Shown here: one piece after another, positions 1 to 5,647 of the stretch | Layout: the number at the start of each line of letters is the position of its first letter | Position numbering within the stretch: the stretch's first letter is position 1 | Origin: Thermococcus sp. | GTDB lineage: Archaea > Methanobacteriota_B > Thermococci > Thermococcales > Thermococcaceae | Assembly (NCBI GenBank): GCA_027062125.1 | Contig: JAMOTW010000130.1 | Span: forward strand, 1-5,647 | Reading direction: 5' to 3' | Length of the DNA: 5,647 nucleotides | The notes under the pieces: generated by a model | Seen by the model: the letters and a program-made list of their open reading frames with translations, nothing else | Told to the model about the DNA's origin: nothing | The model's database searches: none | Translations under genes and position numbers: made by a program

Positions 1-1
1 A

Positions 2-895
2 TCCCTCACAAAAATGCTACCCTCCCACGTGGAGATCGTTTCGACCCTGATCAAAGGCACAGGCTTTGCGCTGGCCTTCTACCTGCTGCCATCGGAGCCC
101 TACACCACGTGGGAGTTCCAGTTCCCCCTGGCTGTCCTGACGATGGGTGTCACACTGGCGAGCATCACCTCGGAGCTACCCGAGGTCGCCGCCCTTATAG
201 TTAGGGGAGTTGGAATTTCGCTGGTGTTTTATGGCCTCTACGGGTTCACAGGCTACCTGGTCAAGGGGTACATCCTGGCCCCAGCGCTTCTCTACGCCTC
301 CGTTGCGTCCGTAGTGGTCTACACCTTAGCGGCGCTGGAGAGCCTCGGCATCATCGGCGGCAAGTTCATAGAGAGGAACGCGTCCGGGATTATACTGCTC
401 TTCATGATACTCGGCCTTTACTCGGGGCTCAGGCCGTTCATACTGCAGGAATATCCTGGCTATGAGTTTTACCTCCAGTGGGGAGCCATAGGGCTTGCAA
501 CGCTCCTCGCCGCGGCTGTCGTCCAGAACCACCTCTCAGCAGCGAGCCTCGAGAACTACCTGGTGGGGGAGTGGAACAAACACCGCATGGAACTCTCGAT
601 AATTGAGGACAAGGAATTCGAGAGGGTTAGGCAGGCCGTTGAGGACTTTGTACTCCGGAAAAAGAAAGGGCCCCTGGTGGTATTCCTGACTTACTACGGC
701 ATCAAGGCCTTCGGGAACATCTCAATGGTCAGGGAGATAACGGAGCCAATAGTGGATTATACGGAGGAGGGGTACTCCGTATTCACCCCCGGCTGGCTGG
801 TCAGGAGAAGGGAACGGGAATACCTGGAAAGGAGAATCAACCTGGTCAAATCCGCCATTGAGAAGATTGAGGAGTATATGGGGGGTAAAAGATGA
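2..895 (+). CDS. Polytopic membrane protein with charged cytoplasmic tail (5' end probably outside window)
   Basis: I do not recognise a named family. Counting from the first in-window Met (position 14), the protein shows about six hydrophobic segments, near residues 8-25, 36-52, 58-76, 85-107, 123-139 and 153-170. A hydrophilic tail of about 120 residues follows, ending in a highly charged, probably helical or coiled-coil stretch at 261-288. The membrane part looks built from repeated two-helix units: E7, K14, G15, G17, L20, F22, Y23 and L25 line up with E57, R64, G65, G67, L70, F72, Y73 and L75, and a weaker third copy begins near E120. The frame is open to the window edge, and positions 2-13 before the Met at 14 contain no G at all, so there is no ribosome binding site; the true start is probably upstream. 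Its stop overlaps the moxR-like start (ATGA, 892-895), so it belongs to that operon. A membrane anchor, receptor or substrate of the MoxR/DUF58 pair is inference only. Confidence 0.8.
   Translation, partial: SLTKMLPSHVEIVSTLIKGTGFALAFYLLPSEPYTTWEFQFPLAVLTMGVTLASITSELPEVAALIVRGVGISLVFYGLYGFTGYLVKGYILAPALLYASVASVVVYTLAALESLGIIGGKFIERNASGIILLFMILGLYSGLRPFILQEYPGYEFYLQWGAIGLATLLAAAVVQNHLSAASLENYLVGEWNKHRMELSIIEDKEFERVRQAVEDFVLRKKKGPLVVFLTYYGIKAFGNISMVREITEPIVDYTEEGYSVFTPGWLVRRREREYLERRINLVKSAIEKIEEYMGGKR
880..886 (+). promoter_or_regulatory. Ribosome binding site of the MoxR-like gene
   Basis: GGGGGGT lies five bases before the ATG at 892, inside the last codons of the preceding gene. It matches the GGAGGT core expected from the archaeal 16S 3' end with one change (A to G). 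It supports the start that gives the ATGA overlap. Confidence 0.6.
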
Positions 896-1866
896 ACGCC
901 GAGTATTATGCACGCCTCTGCGACGACATTGTCGCGGAGGTCTCGAAGGTCTACATAGGCAACGAAGAAGTCGTGAGGAAGACCCTCGCGGCTGCGCTGG
1001 TAAACGGCAACGTGCTGTTCGAGGACCACCCCGGGCTTGGGAAGACACTCCTTGCAAAGGCCTTTGGCAGGGTCCTGGGCCTTGAGTACCGCAGGGTCCA
1101 GTTCACACCGGACCTACTTCCAAGCGACATCATCGGCACAAAGGTCTGGAGACAGGGCACCGGGACCTTTGAACTCCTCAGAGGCCCCATATTCACCAAC
1201 GTGCTCCTGGCAGATGAAATCAACCGGGCACCTCCGAAGACCCAGTCCGCTCTGCTGGAGGCGATGGAAGAACGGCAGGTAACCATAGAAGGGGAAACGC
1301 TGAAGCTCGGGACGCCCTTCTTCGTCATAGCCACCCAGAACCCCATTGAGTACGAGGGAACCTATCCGTTGCCAGAGGCTCAGCTTGACAGGTTCCTGCT
1401 CCGTATGAGCGTGGGCTATCCACGGAGTCTCGAAGACGAGGTGGGGATACTAAAGGCCAGGATCTCGTGGGGGAAGGACGACCCAACCGTCGATATGGAG
1501 CCGGTCATTAACAGGGAGACCTTCCTCGAAATACAGAGGTTTGTCGAGCACAAGGTGTTCGTACACGATGAAATCCTCAGGTACATAGCCGCGATAGTCC
1601 GGGAGGCGAGGGAAGACGGCCGCGTGGAAGCCGGACCGAGTCCCAGGGGAGGGCTTGCGCTGCTTAAAATCTCAAAGGCCAACGCCATGATGAACGGGAG
1701 GGACTTCGTGGTTCCGGATGACGTCAAGAAATACGTCATCGACGCACTGGCCCACAGGATAGTCCTGGGTGCGGAGTATGCCTTCGAAGGTGTAACCGGC
1801 CAGGAAATCGTGGAGGGCGCCGTGAAGAAGGTTCCGGTTCCCAAAGAGTTCAAGCGTGAGGAGTGA
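892..1866 (+). CDS. MoxR-family AAA+ ATPase
   Basis: A 324-residue cytoplasmic AAA+ ATPase, the usual length for MoxR proteins, which couple ATP hydrolysis to remodelling or assembly of partner proteins and work with vWA/DUF58 proteins. Visible motifs in order: Walker A ending PGLGKT at 47-52, in which the first canonical glycine is Asp45, as seen in many MoxR proteins; Walker B LLADE at 105-109 followed by INRAPPKTQ; sensor 1 around FFVIATQNP (143-151) with Asn150; the arginine-finger region LPEAQLDRF (160-168) with Arg167; sensor 2 GPSPRG (248-253) with Arg252. All catalytic positions are present, so it should be active. The start is fixed by a good ribosome binding site and a 4-base overlap with the upstream membrane gene; its stop shares a base with the DUF58 start, implying translational coupling and roughly matched synthesis. 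The family call is firm; the biological target is unknown. Confidence 0.96.
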   Translation: MNAEYYARLCDDIVAEVSKVYIGNEEVVRKTLAAALVNGNVLFEDHPGLGKTLLAKAFGRVLGLEYRRVQFTPDLLPSDIIGTKVWRQGTGTFELLRGPIFTNVLLADEINRAPPKTQSALLEAMEERQVTIEGETLKLGTPFFVIATQNPIEYEGTYPLPEAQLDRFLLRMSVGYPRSLEDEVGILKARISWGKDDPTVDMEPVINRETFLEIQRFVEHKVFVHDEILRYIAAIVREAREDGRVEAGPSPRGGLALLKISKANAMMNGRDFVVPDDVKKYVIDALAHRIVLGAEYAFEGVTGQEIVEGAVKKVPVPKEFKREE

Positions 1867-3128
1867 TGGAGGCGGCACGCTCATTTATTTCGACGGCACT
1901 GTGGTTCATCGCGGCGGGGATACTGTTCTCCATGCCCGGCCTGGCGTACCTTGCAGTAATACCCGTAGTGGTGCTCGCCGTGGGACTTCTCATGGATTCC
2001 CCTTCCGAGATATCCATCGAAAGGAAATATCCCCGAACCAGCCTCCGGGTGGGTGAAGAAACCCCGGTCAGGGTTCACCTCAGGGTGGGAAGGGGCTTTG
2101 GGCTCGTCATGGTCAGAGACCCCCTGCCGGAGCAGTTCGCTCTGGTCAAGGGGAGCAACGTTCGTATCTTCTTCAAGGGGCCCAAAAAGCTGGACGTGGA
2201 GTATGAGTACACGATCAAACCCGGTAAAAGGGGCAGGTACCTGCTCAGAAGGAGTGAGGTGGTGGGTTACCACGTATTCGGGCTGAAACCGAGCCAATGG
2301 GGTGTCTACGGGGATGACACGGAGGTCGTCGTTCTGCCGCTGATAAGCCTTCCCAAGAGGACGAGAACACCTGTCACAAGGTCCAAGATACCGATTCCCC
2401 TGACGAGCGTCTCCATCAGGGGACCGTCATCAACGGATTTCAGGGAGATAAGGGACTACCGTACCGGCGACCCGGTACGCTTCATAAACTGGAAGGCCTC
2501 CGCCAGGAAAGGAGAGATTCTGGTCAACGAATTTGAGAAGGAGGGGAAGAAAACGGTTCTCTTCATAATAGACGCCACGGGCTCCCCCGTTGGATCCTCC
2601 ATAGAGAACCCCCTCGAATACAGCATTCAGCTCGTCTCATCCCTGGCGTATTACTTCACGAAGAGGGGCTACAACGTTGGCCTGTACGTCATGGGGTACG
2701 GAAGGCTGATAATGCCATCCACTGGCTCAAAGCAGCTCTATACAATGGTCAGGACCCTACTGGAGCTGGAAAAACTCGAGATGAGCGAGGAGGACTTTGC
2801 CCATGCCATCGGAACCCTCAGGTACGTCCTGATTAAATACACCCCCCTCGTGGTCTACGTCTCAAACCTGCTCCCAGAACAACTAAAATGGCTAAAGGAG
2901 GGTATGAAACAGCTCAGGTCGATATACAGGAGCATGAAACTCCCGATGCTGATATTCGACGTGTCCACGTACTCCCTTCTCGATGAGCAGGTAAGCTCCC
3001 TGATACTGCTGGAGAAAAGGGGCATCCACACGGACATTTTCGGTCTCGGAGCGTATCCCATCCTTTGGGACCCCAGCCGGGAGGGGATAACCTCCGTCAT
3101 AACGAGAACCGTGAGGCTGATAAGATGA
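1866..3128 (+). CDS. DUF58 (vWA-like) membrane-anchored protein, MoxR partner
   Basis: A 420-residue DUF58 protein. Two hydrophobic helices at about 7-23 and 25-43 form an N-terminal membrane hairpin. Then come a beta-rich segment (about 48-160), the DUF58 signature at about 190-216 (TDF, then Arg196, YRTGD at 198-202, Arg205, NW at 208-209, ARKG at 213-216), and a von Willebrand A-like Rossmann half beginning VLFIID at 231-236. The metal-site motif reads D236-x-T238-x-S240, so the usual first serine of DxSxS is threonine. DUF58 proteins are typically encoded beside MoxR ATPases and are thought to present substrates to, or be remodelled by, them. The ATG at 1866 shares its A with the MoxR stop (TGATG); an in-frame GTG at 1863 would add one residue. 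GTGAGGAG just upstream supplies a ribosome binding site, tightly spaced. The 3' end overlaps the next gene by 4 bases. The family call is firm; the exact start is less so. Confidence 0.93.
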   Translation: MEAARSFISTALWFIAAGILFSMPGLAYLAVIPVVVLAVGLLMDSPSEISIERKYPRTSLRVGEETPVRVHLRVGRGFGLVMVRDPLPEQFALVKGSNVRIFFKGPKKLDVEYEYTIKPGKRGRYLLRRSEVVGYHVFGLKPSQWGVYGDDTEVVVLPLISLPKRTRTPVTRSKIPIPLTSVSIRGPSSTDFREIRDYRTGDPVRFINWKASARKGEILVNEFEKEGKKTVLFIIDATGSPVGSSIENPLEYSIQLVSSLAYYFTKRGYNVGLYVMGYGRLIMPSTGSKQLYTMVRTLLELEKLEMSEEDFAHAIGTLRYVLIKYTPLVVYVSNLLPEQLKWLKEGMKQLRSIYRSMKLPMLIFDVSTYSLLDEQVSSLILLEKRGIHTDIFGLGAYPILWDPSREGITSVITRTVRLIR

Positions 3129-4060
3129 ACGTCCGGCAGGTTCTGATGGCTTTAAGGCTCGTTCTCTGCATCCCCCTTGTTTTCATACTTTCGAACATCC
3201 TGGCCTCAGTGGTGCCGCTCACCTCGTACCTCGAAGGCTTGGGAGTCTCCGATCCCAAACTTCTCCTTGTCGTGGGTGTGGCCATCCTGGTGGCCGTGGT
3301 TATACTCAACGGTGAATCCCCCGGATGGCTCATCTCCCTGACGTACTTCACCAGCATGGTCTACCTCATAGTGGCATCGTCCCCGCTGATAGAAGTGGCG
3401 TTCCCCACGTTTTATTCAAACATCACGGAGCTCCTTGAGAACAACGTAACGCTCTCCACGACGTCCGCTTTTCTTTACATTCCCGTACTTGTTATCATCT
3501 CGATAATTGATGACTACGTTGGCGACCTGATGGAAAAAGAGACACTGCTGAGGGGGATGGGGCTCCCGCAGGATGACATCAAGGGTGTAGTGTATCCCTC
3601 CATGATGGTAATGGCAGCCGCTGTGCTGACCTCTGTTCTCGTGTTCTTATGGGCAATGGACTACCTCGTGGGCAGGACCATCGACTTTGGCCAGCTGTAC
3701 TATCTCGTTCCCCCCGTTTTGCTGCTGGCACTGGGGATATCATTCAGCATGGGCATCTTCGGGCGCAGTGAGGTTGTCAGAACCCTACTGGTCATCAAGG
3801 CCAAAGTGCCCGTAGGGGAAAGGTACTCATGGGAGATTGAGGGGGACGAAGTGCTCCTGGTCAGGTTAACAACCCACGGAGGCGAGGTTAAGGAGAAAGA
3901 GATAAGAATCGACACCGAGGTCAAGCAGCCCCCGGAACGTGTCGTTCTCCACGTTGAGGGCCCAGCACCAAAGAGGGTTCATCTGAGAAAGCTCAAAGAG
4001 AGCACCGACAACGGTACTCGGTTCGTCATGTATACCAACCTATGGCCACGGGAGCTGTAG
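3125..4060 (+). CDS. Polytopic membrane protein with soluble C-terminal domain
   Basis: An unrecognised 311-residue protein. Hydrophobic segments lie near residues 12-30, 46-62, 67-89, 113-128, 158-178 and 191-212. An acidic loop (DDYVGDL, 129-135) follows the fourth, and a hydrophilic C-terminal domain of about 95 residues (217-311) has alternating hydrophobic/charged patterns suggesting beta strands. The ATG at 3125 overlaps the DUF58 stop (ATGA), with GTGAGG at 3111-3116 eight bases upstream. A longer frame from a TTG at 3065 would add 20 polar residues, overlap DUF58 by 64 bases and has no better binding site, so I reject it. As the last gene of the four-gene cluster it presumably works with the MoxR/DUF58 pair, perhaps as membrane scaffold or client; that is inference from position. 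MoxR clusters elsewhere often carry large membrane proteins (DUF4129, transglutaminase-like), but I see no catalytic triad here. Confidence 0.85.
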   Translation: MNVRQVLMALRLVLCIPLVFILSNILASVVPLTSYLEGLGVSDPKLLLVVGVAILVAVVILNGESPGWLISLTYFTSMVYLIVASSPLIEVAFPTFYSNITELLENNVTLSTTSAFLYIPVLVIISIIDDYVGDLMEKETLLRGMGLPQDDIKGVVYPSMMVMAAAVLTSVLVFLWAMDYLVGRTIDFGQLYYLVPPVLLLALGISFSMGIFGRSEVVRTLLVIKAKVPVGERYSWEIEGDEVLLVRLTTHGGEVKEKEIRIDTEVKQPPERVVLHVEGPAPKRVHLRKLKESTDNGTRFVMYTNLWPREL

Positions 4061-4069
4061 GTGATAAGT

Positions 4070-4084
4070 CGGAGACTATTTAAG
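4070..4084 (+). promoter_or_regulatory. Candidate archaeal promoter for the methyltransferase gene
   Basis: The box A-like TATTTAAG (4077-4084) is preceded by a purine-rich CGGAGA that could act as the TFB recognition element. Initiation about 25 bases downstream would fall near 4103-4107, giving a very short leader to the ATG at 4115. It sits just after the stop of the four-gene operon, so it would separate the methyltransferase from it. Confidence 0.5.
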
Positions 4085-4105
4085 TTGAAACTGCCTTCAT
4101 ATGCC

Positions 4106-4111
4106 GGTGGT
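4106..4111 (+). promoter_or_regulatory. Ribosome binding site of the methyltransferase gene
   Basis: GGTGGT ends three bases before the ATG at 4115. It selects that start over the GTG at 4061, which opens the same frame directly after the preceding stop codon. Confidence 0.6.
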
Positions 4112-4114
4112 ATT

Positions 4115-4861
4115 ATGCACGAGCTCTACACGGCCCTTGCCGAGTACTACGACGCGATTTACAGGAGGAGGGTCGAGCGAATTGGGAAAGAGATAGACTT
4201 CGTGGAGGGACTCTTCGAGAATGAAGCCGAGCGAGAAGTAAGGAAAATCTTAGACCTCGCCTGCGGAACCGGAATCCCAACGCTCGAACTCGCGAGGCGT
4301 GGGTATCAGGTTACCGGCCTCGACCTCCACGAGGAGATGCTCGCCGTCGCGAGAAGAAAGGCCGAAGGAGGGGGACTGAAAATAGAATTCATTCGAGGAG
4401 ACGCGCTCGAAATTGATTTTGAGGAGAAATTTGACGCCGTGACGATGTTCTTCTCGTCCATCATGTATTTCGATGATTCGGCAATTCAGGAATTATTTAA
4501 TTCGGTAAACCAAGCACTGAAACCGGGAGGAGTTTTCATCGCCGACTTCCCGTGCTGGTATTACGGCGGAAGGGACGGCCCGATAGTGTGGGACGAACGG
4601 AAGGGCGATGAGCGGTTAATCATAACCGACTGGCGCGAGGTGGAGCCGGCGACACAAAAGCTCCACTTCAAGAGGCTCGTGCAGATAGTGAAGCCCGACG
4701 GGAGCGTTAGGGCCTTCATGGTGGACGATGAGCTCAACATCTACACCCCACGAGAGATGAGGCTTTTGGCCGAGAAGCACTTCAGGCGAGTCAAAATCTA
4801 CGGGGACCTCCACGAGTTGAGGCCCAACGACAGGAGATACTGGCTGGTGGCGGTGAAGTAA
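4115..4861 (+). CDS. Class I SAM-dependent methyltransferase
   Basis: A 248-residue soluble methyltransferase with a Rossmann-like fold that transfers a methyl group from S-adenosylmethionine; the acceptor cannot be read from the sequence. Motif I is LDLACGTG (46-53). The acidic residue contacting the SAM ribose is probably Asp70 in TGLD. GDA (95-97) is the adenine-contact region, FDAVTMFF (106-113) the motif around strand 4, and LKPGGVFIADFP (136-147) the family's motif III. From memory it resembles a structurally solved Pyrococcus horikoshii methyltransferase starting M-x-ELYT; I cannot check this here. The start at 4115 fits that N-terminus, the GGTGGT site and a box A upstream. The frame runs back to a GTG at 4061, adding 18 residues, but that extension covers the promoter. 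It is 54 bases after the operon and reads as an independent unit. Confidence 0.93.
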   Translation: MHELYTALAEYYDAIYRRRVERIGKEIDFVEGLFENEAEREVRKILDLACGTGIPTLELARRGYQVTGLDLHEEMLAVARRKAEGGGLKIEFIRGDALEIDFEEKFDAVTMFFSSIMYFDDSAIQELFNSVNQALKPGGVFIADFPCWYYGGRDGPIVWDERKGDERLIITDWREVEPATQKLHFKRLVQIVKPDGSVRAFMVDDELNIYTPREMRLLAEKHFRRVKIYGDLHELRPNDRRYWLVAVK

Positions 4862-4863
4862 CC

Positions 4864-4879
4864 CCAAACTTTTTAAACC
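4864..4879 (+). promoter_or_regulatory. Strong candidate archaeal promoter (box A 1), drives the intergenic RNA
   Basis: CCAAACTTTTTAAACC combines an A-rich TFB element with a T/A box A (4870-4877), starting three bases after the methyltransferase stop. Initiation about 26 bases past the box centre falls at about 4899, exactly where the closing stem of the predicted RNA begins. It matches the valS promoter at 4999-5014 in 12 of 16 positions. The T5 tract could also help end the methyltransferase transcript. Confidence 0.6.
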
Positions 4880-4898
4880 TCGGGCTCATTTCTATACC

Positions 4899-4993
4899 CT
4901 GGTGGTGCCTATCGTCCACCGTAACGCTGATTTCGACCTTTGAATTCCACGCGTTCCGCGCTTCTTGGTTAGCCCTTACTCCGGCACCACCGG
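4899..4993 (+). ncRNA. Candidate structured small RNA or valS leader element
   Basis: No convincing protein gene covers this stretch. Its ends form an inverted repeat: CTGGTGGTGCC (4899-4909) pairs with GGCACCACCGG (4983-4993), 11 bp with one G-U. Inside, 4920-4927 pairs with 4951-4958 (seven pairs, one mismatch), stacked on 4929-4934 with 4942-4947 (five pairs, one mismatch) around a 7-base loop, giving an interrupted hairpin. The left end coincides with the start predicted from the box A at 4870-4877, and a T5 tract at 5005-5009 lies 11 bases past the right end, where an archaeal terminator could be. I see no C/D boxes, no ACA after the stem and no tRNA T-arm. It may be an independent small RNA (Pyrococcus has such orphans, for example SscA; relationship untested) or part of a long valS leader. 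The strand is inferred from the promoter geometry; pairing was found by eye, not by an energy calculation. Confidence 0.45.
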
Positions 4994-4998
4994 CGTTG

Positions 4999-5014
4999 CT
5001 AAGATTTTTAAGCC
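4999..5014 (+). promoter_or_regulatory. Candidate promoter of valS (box A 2)
   Basis: CTAAGATTTTTAAGCC contains a box A (5004-5012) with a TFB-like element before it. Predicted initiation near 5034 leaves a leader of about 29 bases containing the ribosome binding site. Its T5 tract may double as a terminator for the RNA predicted just upstream. Confidence 0.6.
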
Positions 5015-5052
5015 GCCCTTCTGAGGGTAACCCATCTTCAAAAAACCGAAAA

Positions 5053-5058
5053 GGTGAT
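5053..5058 (+). promoter_or_regulatory. Ribosome binding site of valS
   Basis: GGTGAT is an exact match to the core expected for Thermococcales. It lies four bases before the ATG at 5063. An in-frame ATG at 5057 overlaps this site, so 5063 is preferred. Confidence 0.75.
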
Positions 5059-5062
5059 GCCC

Positions 5063-5647
5063 ATGCTTCCTAAGACCTACGACCCGAACGAGATTGAACC
5101 GAAGTGGCAGAAGTTCTGGCTGGATGAGAAAATCTACAAGTACGAGCTCGACGAGAAGAGGCCGAGCTACGCGATAGACACCCCGCCCCCGTTCACGAGC
5201 GGAACGCTCCACCTCGGTCACGTGCTCAGCCACACCTGGATCGACATCATAGCGCGCTACAAGAGGATGACCGGCTACAACGTGCTCTTCCCGCAGGGCT
5301 TCGACAACCACGGGCTTCCAACGGAGCTAAAGGTGGAGAAGGAGTTCGGAATAAGCAAGGACGAACCGGAGAAGTTCCTTCAGAAGTGTATCGAGTGGAC
5401 CTGGCAGGCCATCGAGGCGATGAGAAACCAGTTCATCAGGATAGGCTACTCGGCCGACTGGGACTTGGAGTACCACACGATGGACGACTGGTATAAGGCG
5501 GCAGTTCAGAAGTCCCTCCTCGAGTTCTACAAGAAGGGCATGCTCTACCGCTCCGAGCACCCGGTCTACTGGTGCCCGCGCTGCAGGACGAGTCTGGCCA
5601 AGGCTGAAGTCGGCTACGTCGAGGAGGACGGTTACCTCTACTACATC
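5063..5647 (+). CDS. valS: Valyl-tRNA synthetase, N-terminal part (3' end outside window)
   Basis: Class I aminoacyl-tRNA synthetase that activates valine with ATP and charges tRNA-Val in the cytoplasm; essential. The 195 visible residues cover the start of the catalytic Rossmann fold. The N-terminal YDPNEIEPKWQKFW pattern (6-19) is typical; PPPFTSG (41-47) leads to the HIGH-class ATP motif HLGH (50-53); GFDNHGLPTE (79-88) is the archaeal ValRS version of the amino-acid/ATP pocket; and CPRC (171-174) marks the usual Cys pair, probably zinc-binding, before the editing-domain insertion. The KMSKS motif, editing domain and anticodon-binding domain lie beyond the window; full-length archaeal enzymes are near 890 residues, so about a fifth is seen. 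The frame is open to the last base with no defect. It appears to have its own promoter; whether the structured element upstream affects expression is unknown. Confidence 0.97.
   Translation, partial: MLPKTYDPNEIEPKWQKFWLDEKIYKYELDEKRPSYAIDTPPPFTSGTLHLGHVLSHTWIDIIARYKRMTGYNVLFPQGFDNHGLPTELKVEKEFGISKDEPEKFLQKCIEWTWQAIEAMRNQFIRIGYSADWDLEYHTMDDWYKAAVQKSLLEFYKKGMLYRSEHPVYWCPRCRTSLAKAEVGYVEEDGYLYYI

Noticed and set aside
3065..3124. A 20-residue N-terminal extension of the second membrane protein from a TTG start
   Set aside because: It overlaps the DUF58 coding end by 64 bases, is polar, and the ATG at 3125 has both the ATGA junction and a ribosome binding site.
4490..4503. AT-rich palindrome GAATTATTTAATTC as a possible operator or box A
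   Set aside because: It lies inside conserved methyltransferase codons (around QELFNSVN) with no gene starting downstream. It is probably codon coincidence.
4902..4943. A 13-codon frame (GTG start) in the intergenic region, possible leader peptide for valS
   Set aside because: It is short and has no upstream ribosome binding site given a predicted transcript start near 4899. It has only one or two internal valine codons, no control-codon run, and overlaps the RNA stem. Chance is the simpler explanation.
4901..4993. tRNA gene, because GGTGGTG/CACCACC resembles a 7-bp acceptor stem
   Set aside because: Position 8 is not U, the 17 bases before the 3' arm do not form a T-stem and loop, and no D-arm or anticodon arm can be drawn in the right places.
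4899..4993. The structured RNA on the minus strand, since the inverted repeat is symmetric
   Set aside because: The reversed box A at 5004-5012 is only about 15 bases from the stem end and lacks an A-rich TFB element, whereas the plus-strand box A is about 26 bases away with a good element.
4899..5062. C/D or H/ACA guide RNA
   Set aside because: CTGA occurs at 4927-4930 and 5021-5024, but there is no RTGATGA box spaced correctly with them. No ACA follows the closing stem, and the unpaired 3' side of about 22 bases is too long for a usual pseudouridylation pocket.
4976..5311. Antisense open frames opposite valS and opposite the operon genes
   Set aside because: They mirror the codon structure of well-supported plus-strand genes, have no ribosome binding sites or recognisable domains, and are of the length expected by chance in GC-rich sequence.

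Overview
The window looks like a Thermococcales archaeon, most likely Thermococcus or a close relative. Three things point there: arginine codons dominated by AGG/AGA, moderately GC-rich compactly packed genes with GGTGAT/GGTGG-type ribosome binding sites, and T/A-rich box A elements about 26 bases ahead of transcripts. The encoded valyl-tRNA synthetase has the archaeal GFDNHGLPTE signature, and the methyltransferase closely matches what I remember of a Pyrococcus protein. The genus is an inference; no rRNA gene is present.

Region 1 (2-4060) is a tightly coupled plus-strand operon of four genes joined by stop/start overlaps (ATGA, TGATG, ATGA). In order they are: a multi-pass membrane protein with a charged cytoplasmic tail, which probably continues upstream of the window; a MoxR-family AAA+ ATPase; a membrane-anchored DUF58 protein with a von Willebrand A-like half; and a second multi-pass membrane protein with a soluble C-terminal domain. 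MoxR plus DUF58 is a known ATPase/vWA partnership thought to act as a chaperone or assembly machine. The two membrane proteins, which I do not recognise, are the obvious candidates for its partner or substrate.

Region 2 (about 4070-4861) is a stand-alone class I SAM-dependent methyltransferase. It has its own box A and a start at 4115, 54 bases inside the longest reading frame.

Region 3 (4862-5062) has no convincing protein gene. It holds two similar box A promoters 135 bases apart. The second serves valS. The first points at a 95-base segment (about 4899-4993) closed by an 11-bp inverted repeat and containing a second interrupted hairpin. I read this as a candidate small structured RNA or a long-leader regulatory element of valS; it is the least explained part of the window.

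Region 4 (5063 to the end) is the first 195 codons of valS, valyl-tRNA synthetase, cut off by the window edge.
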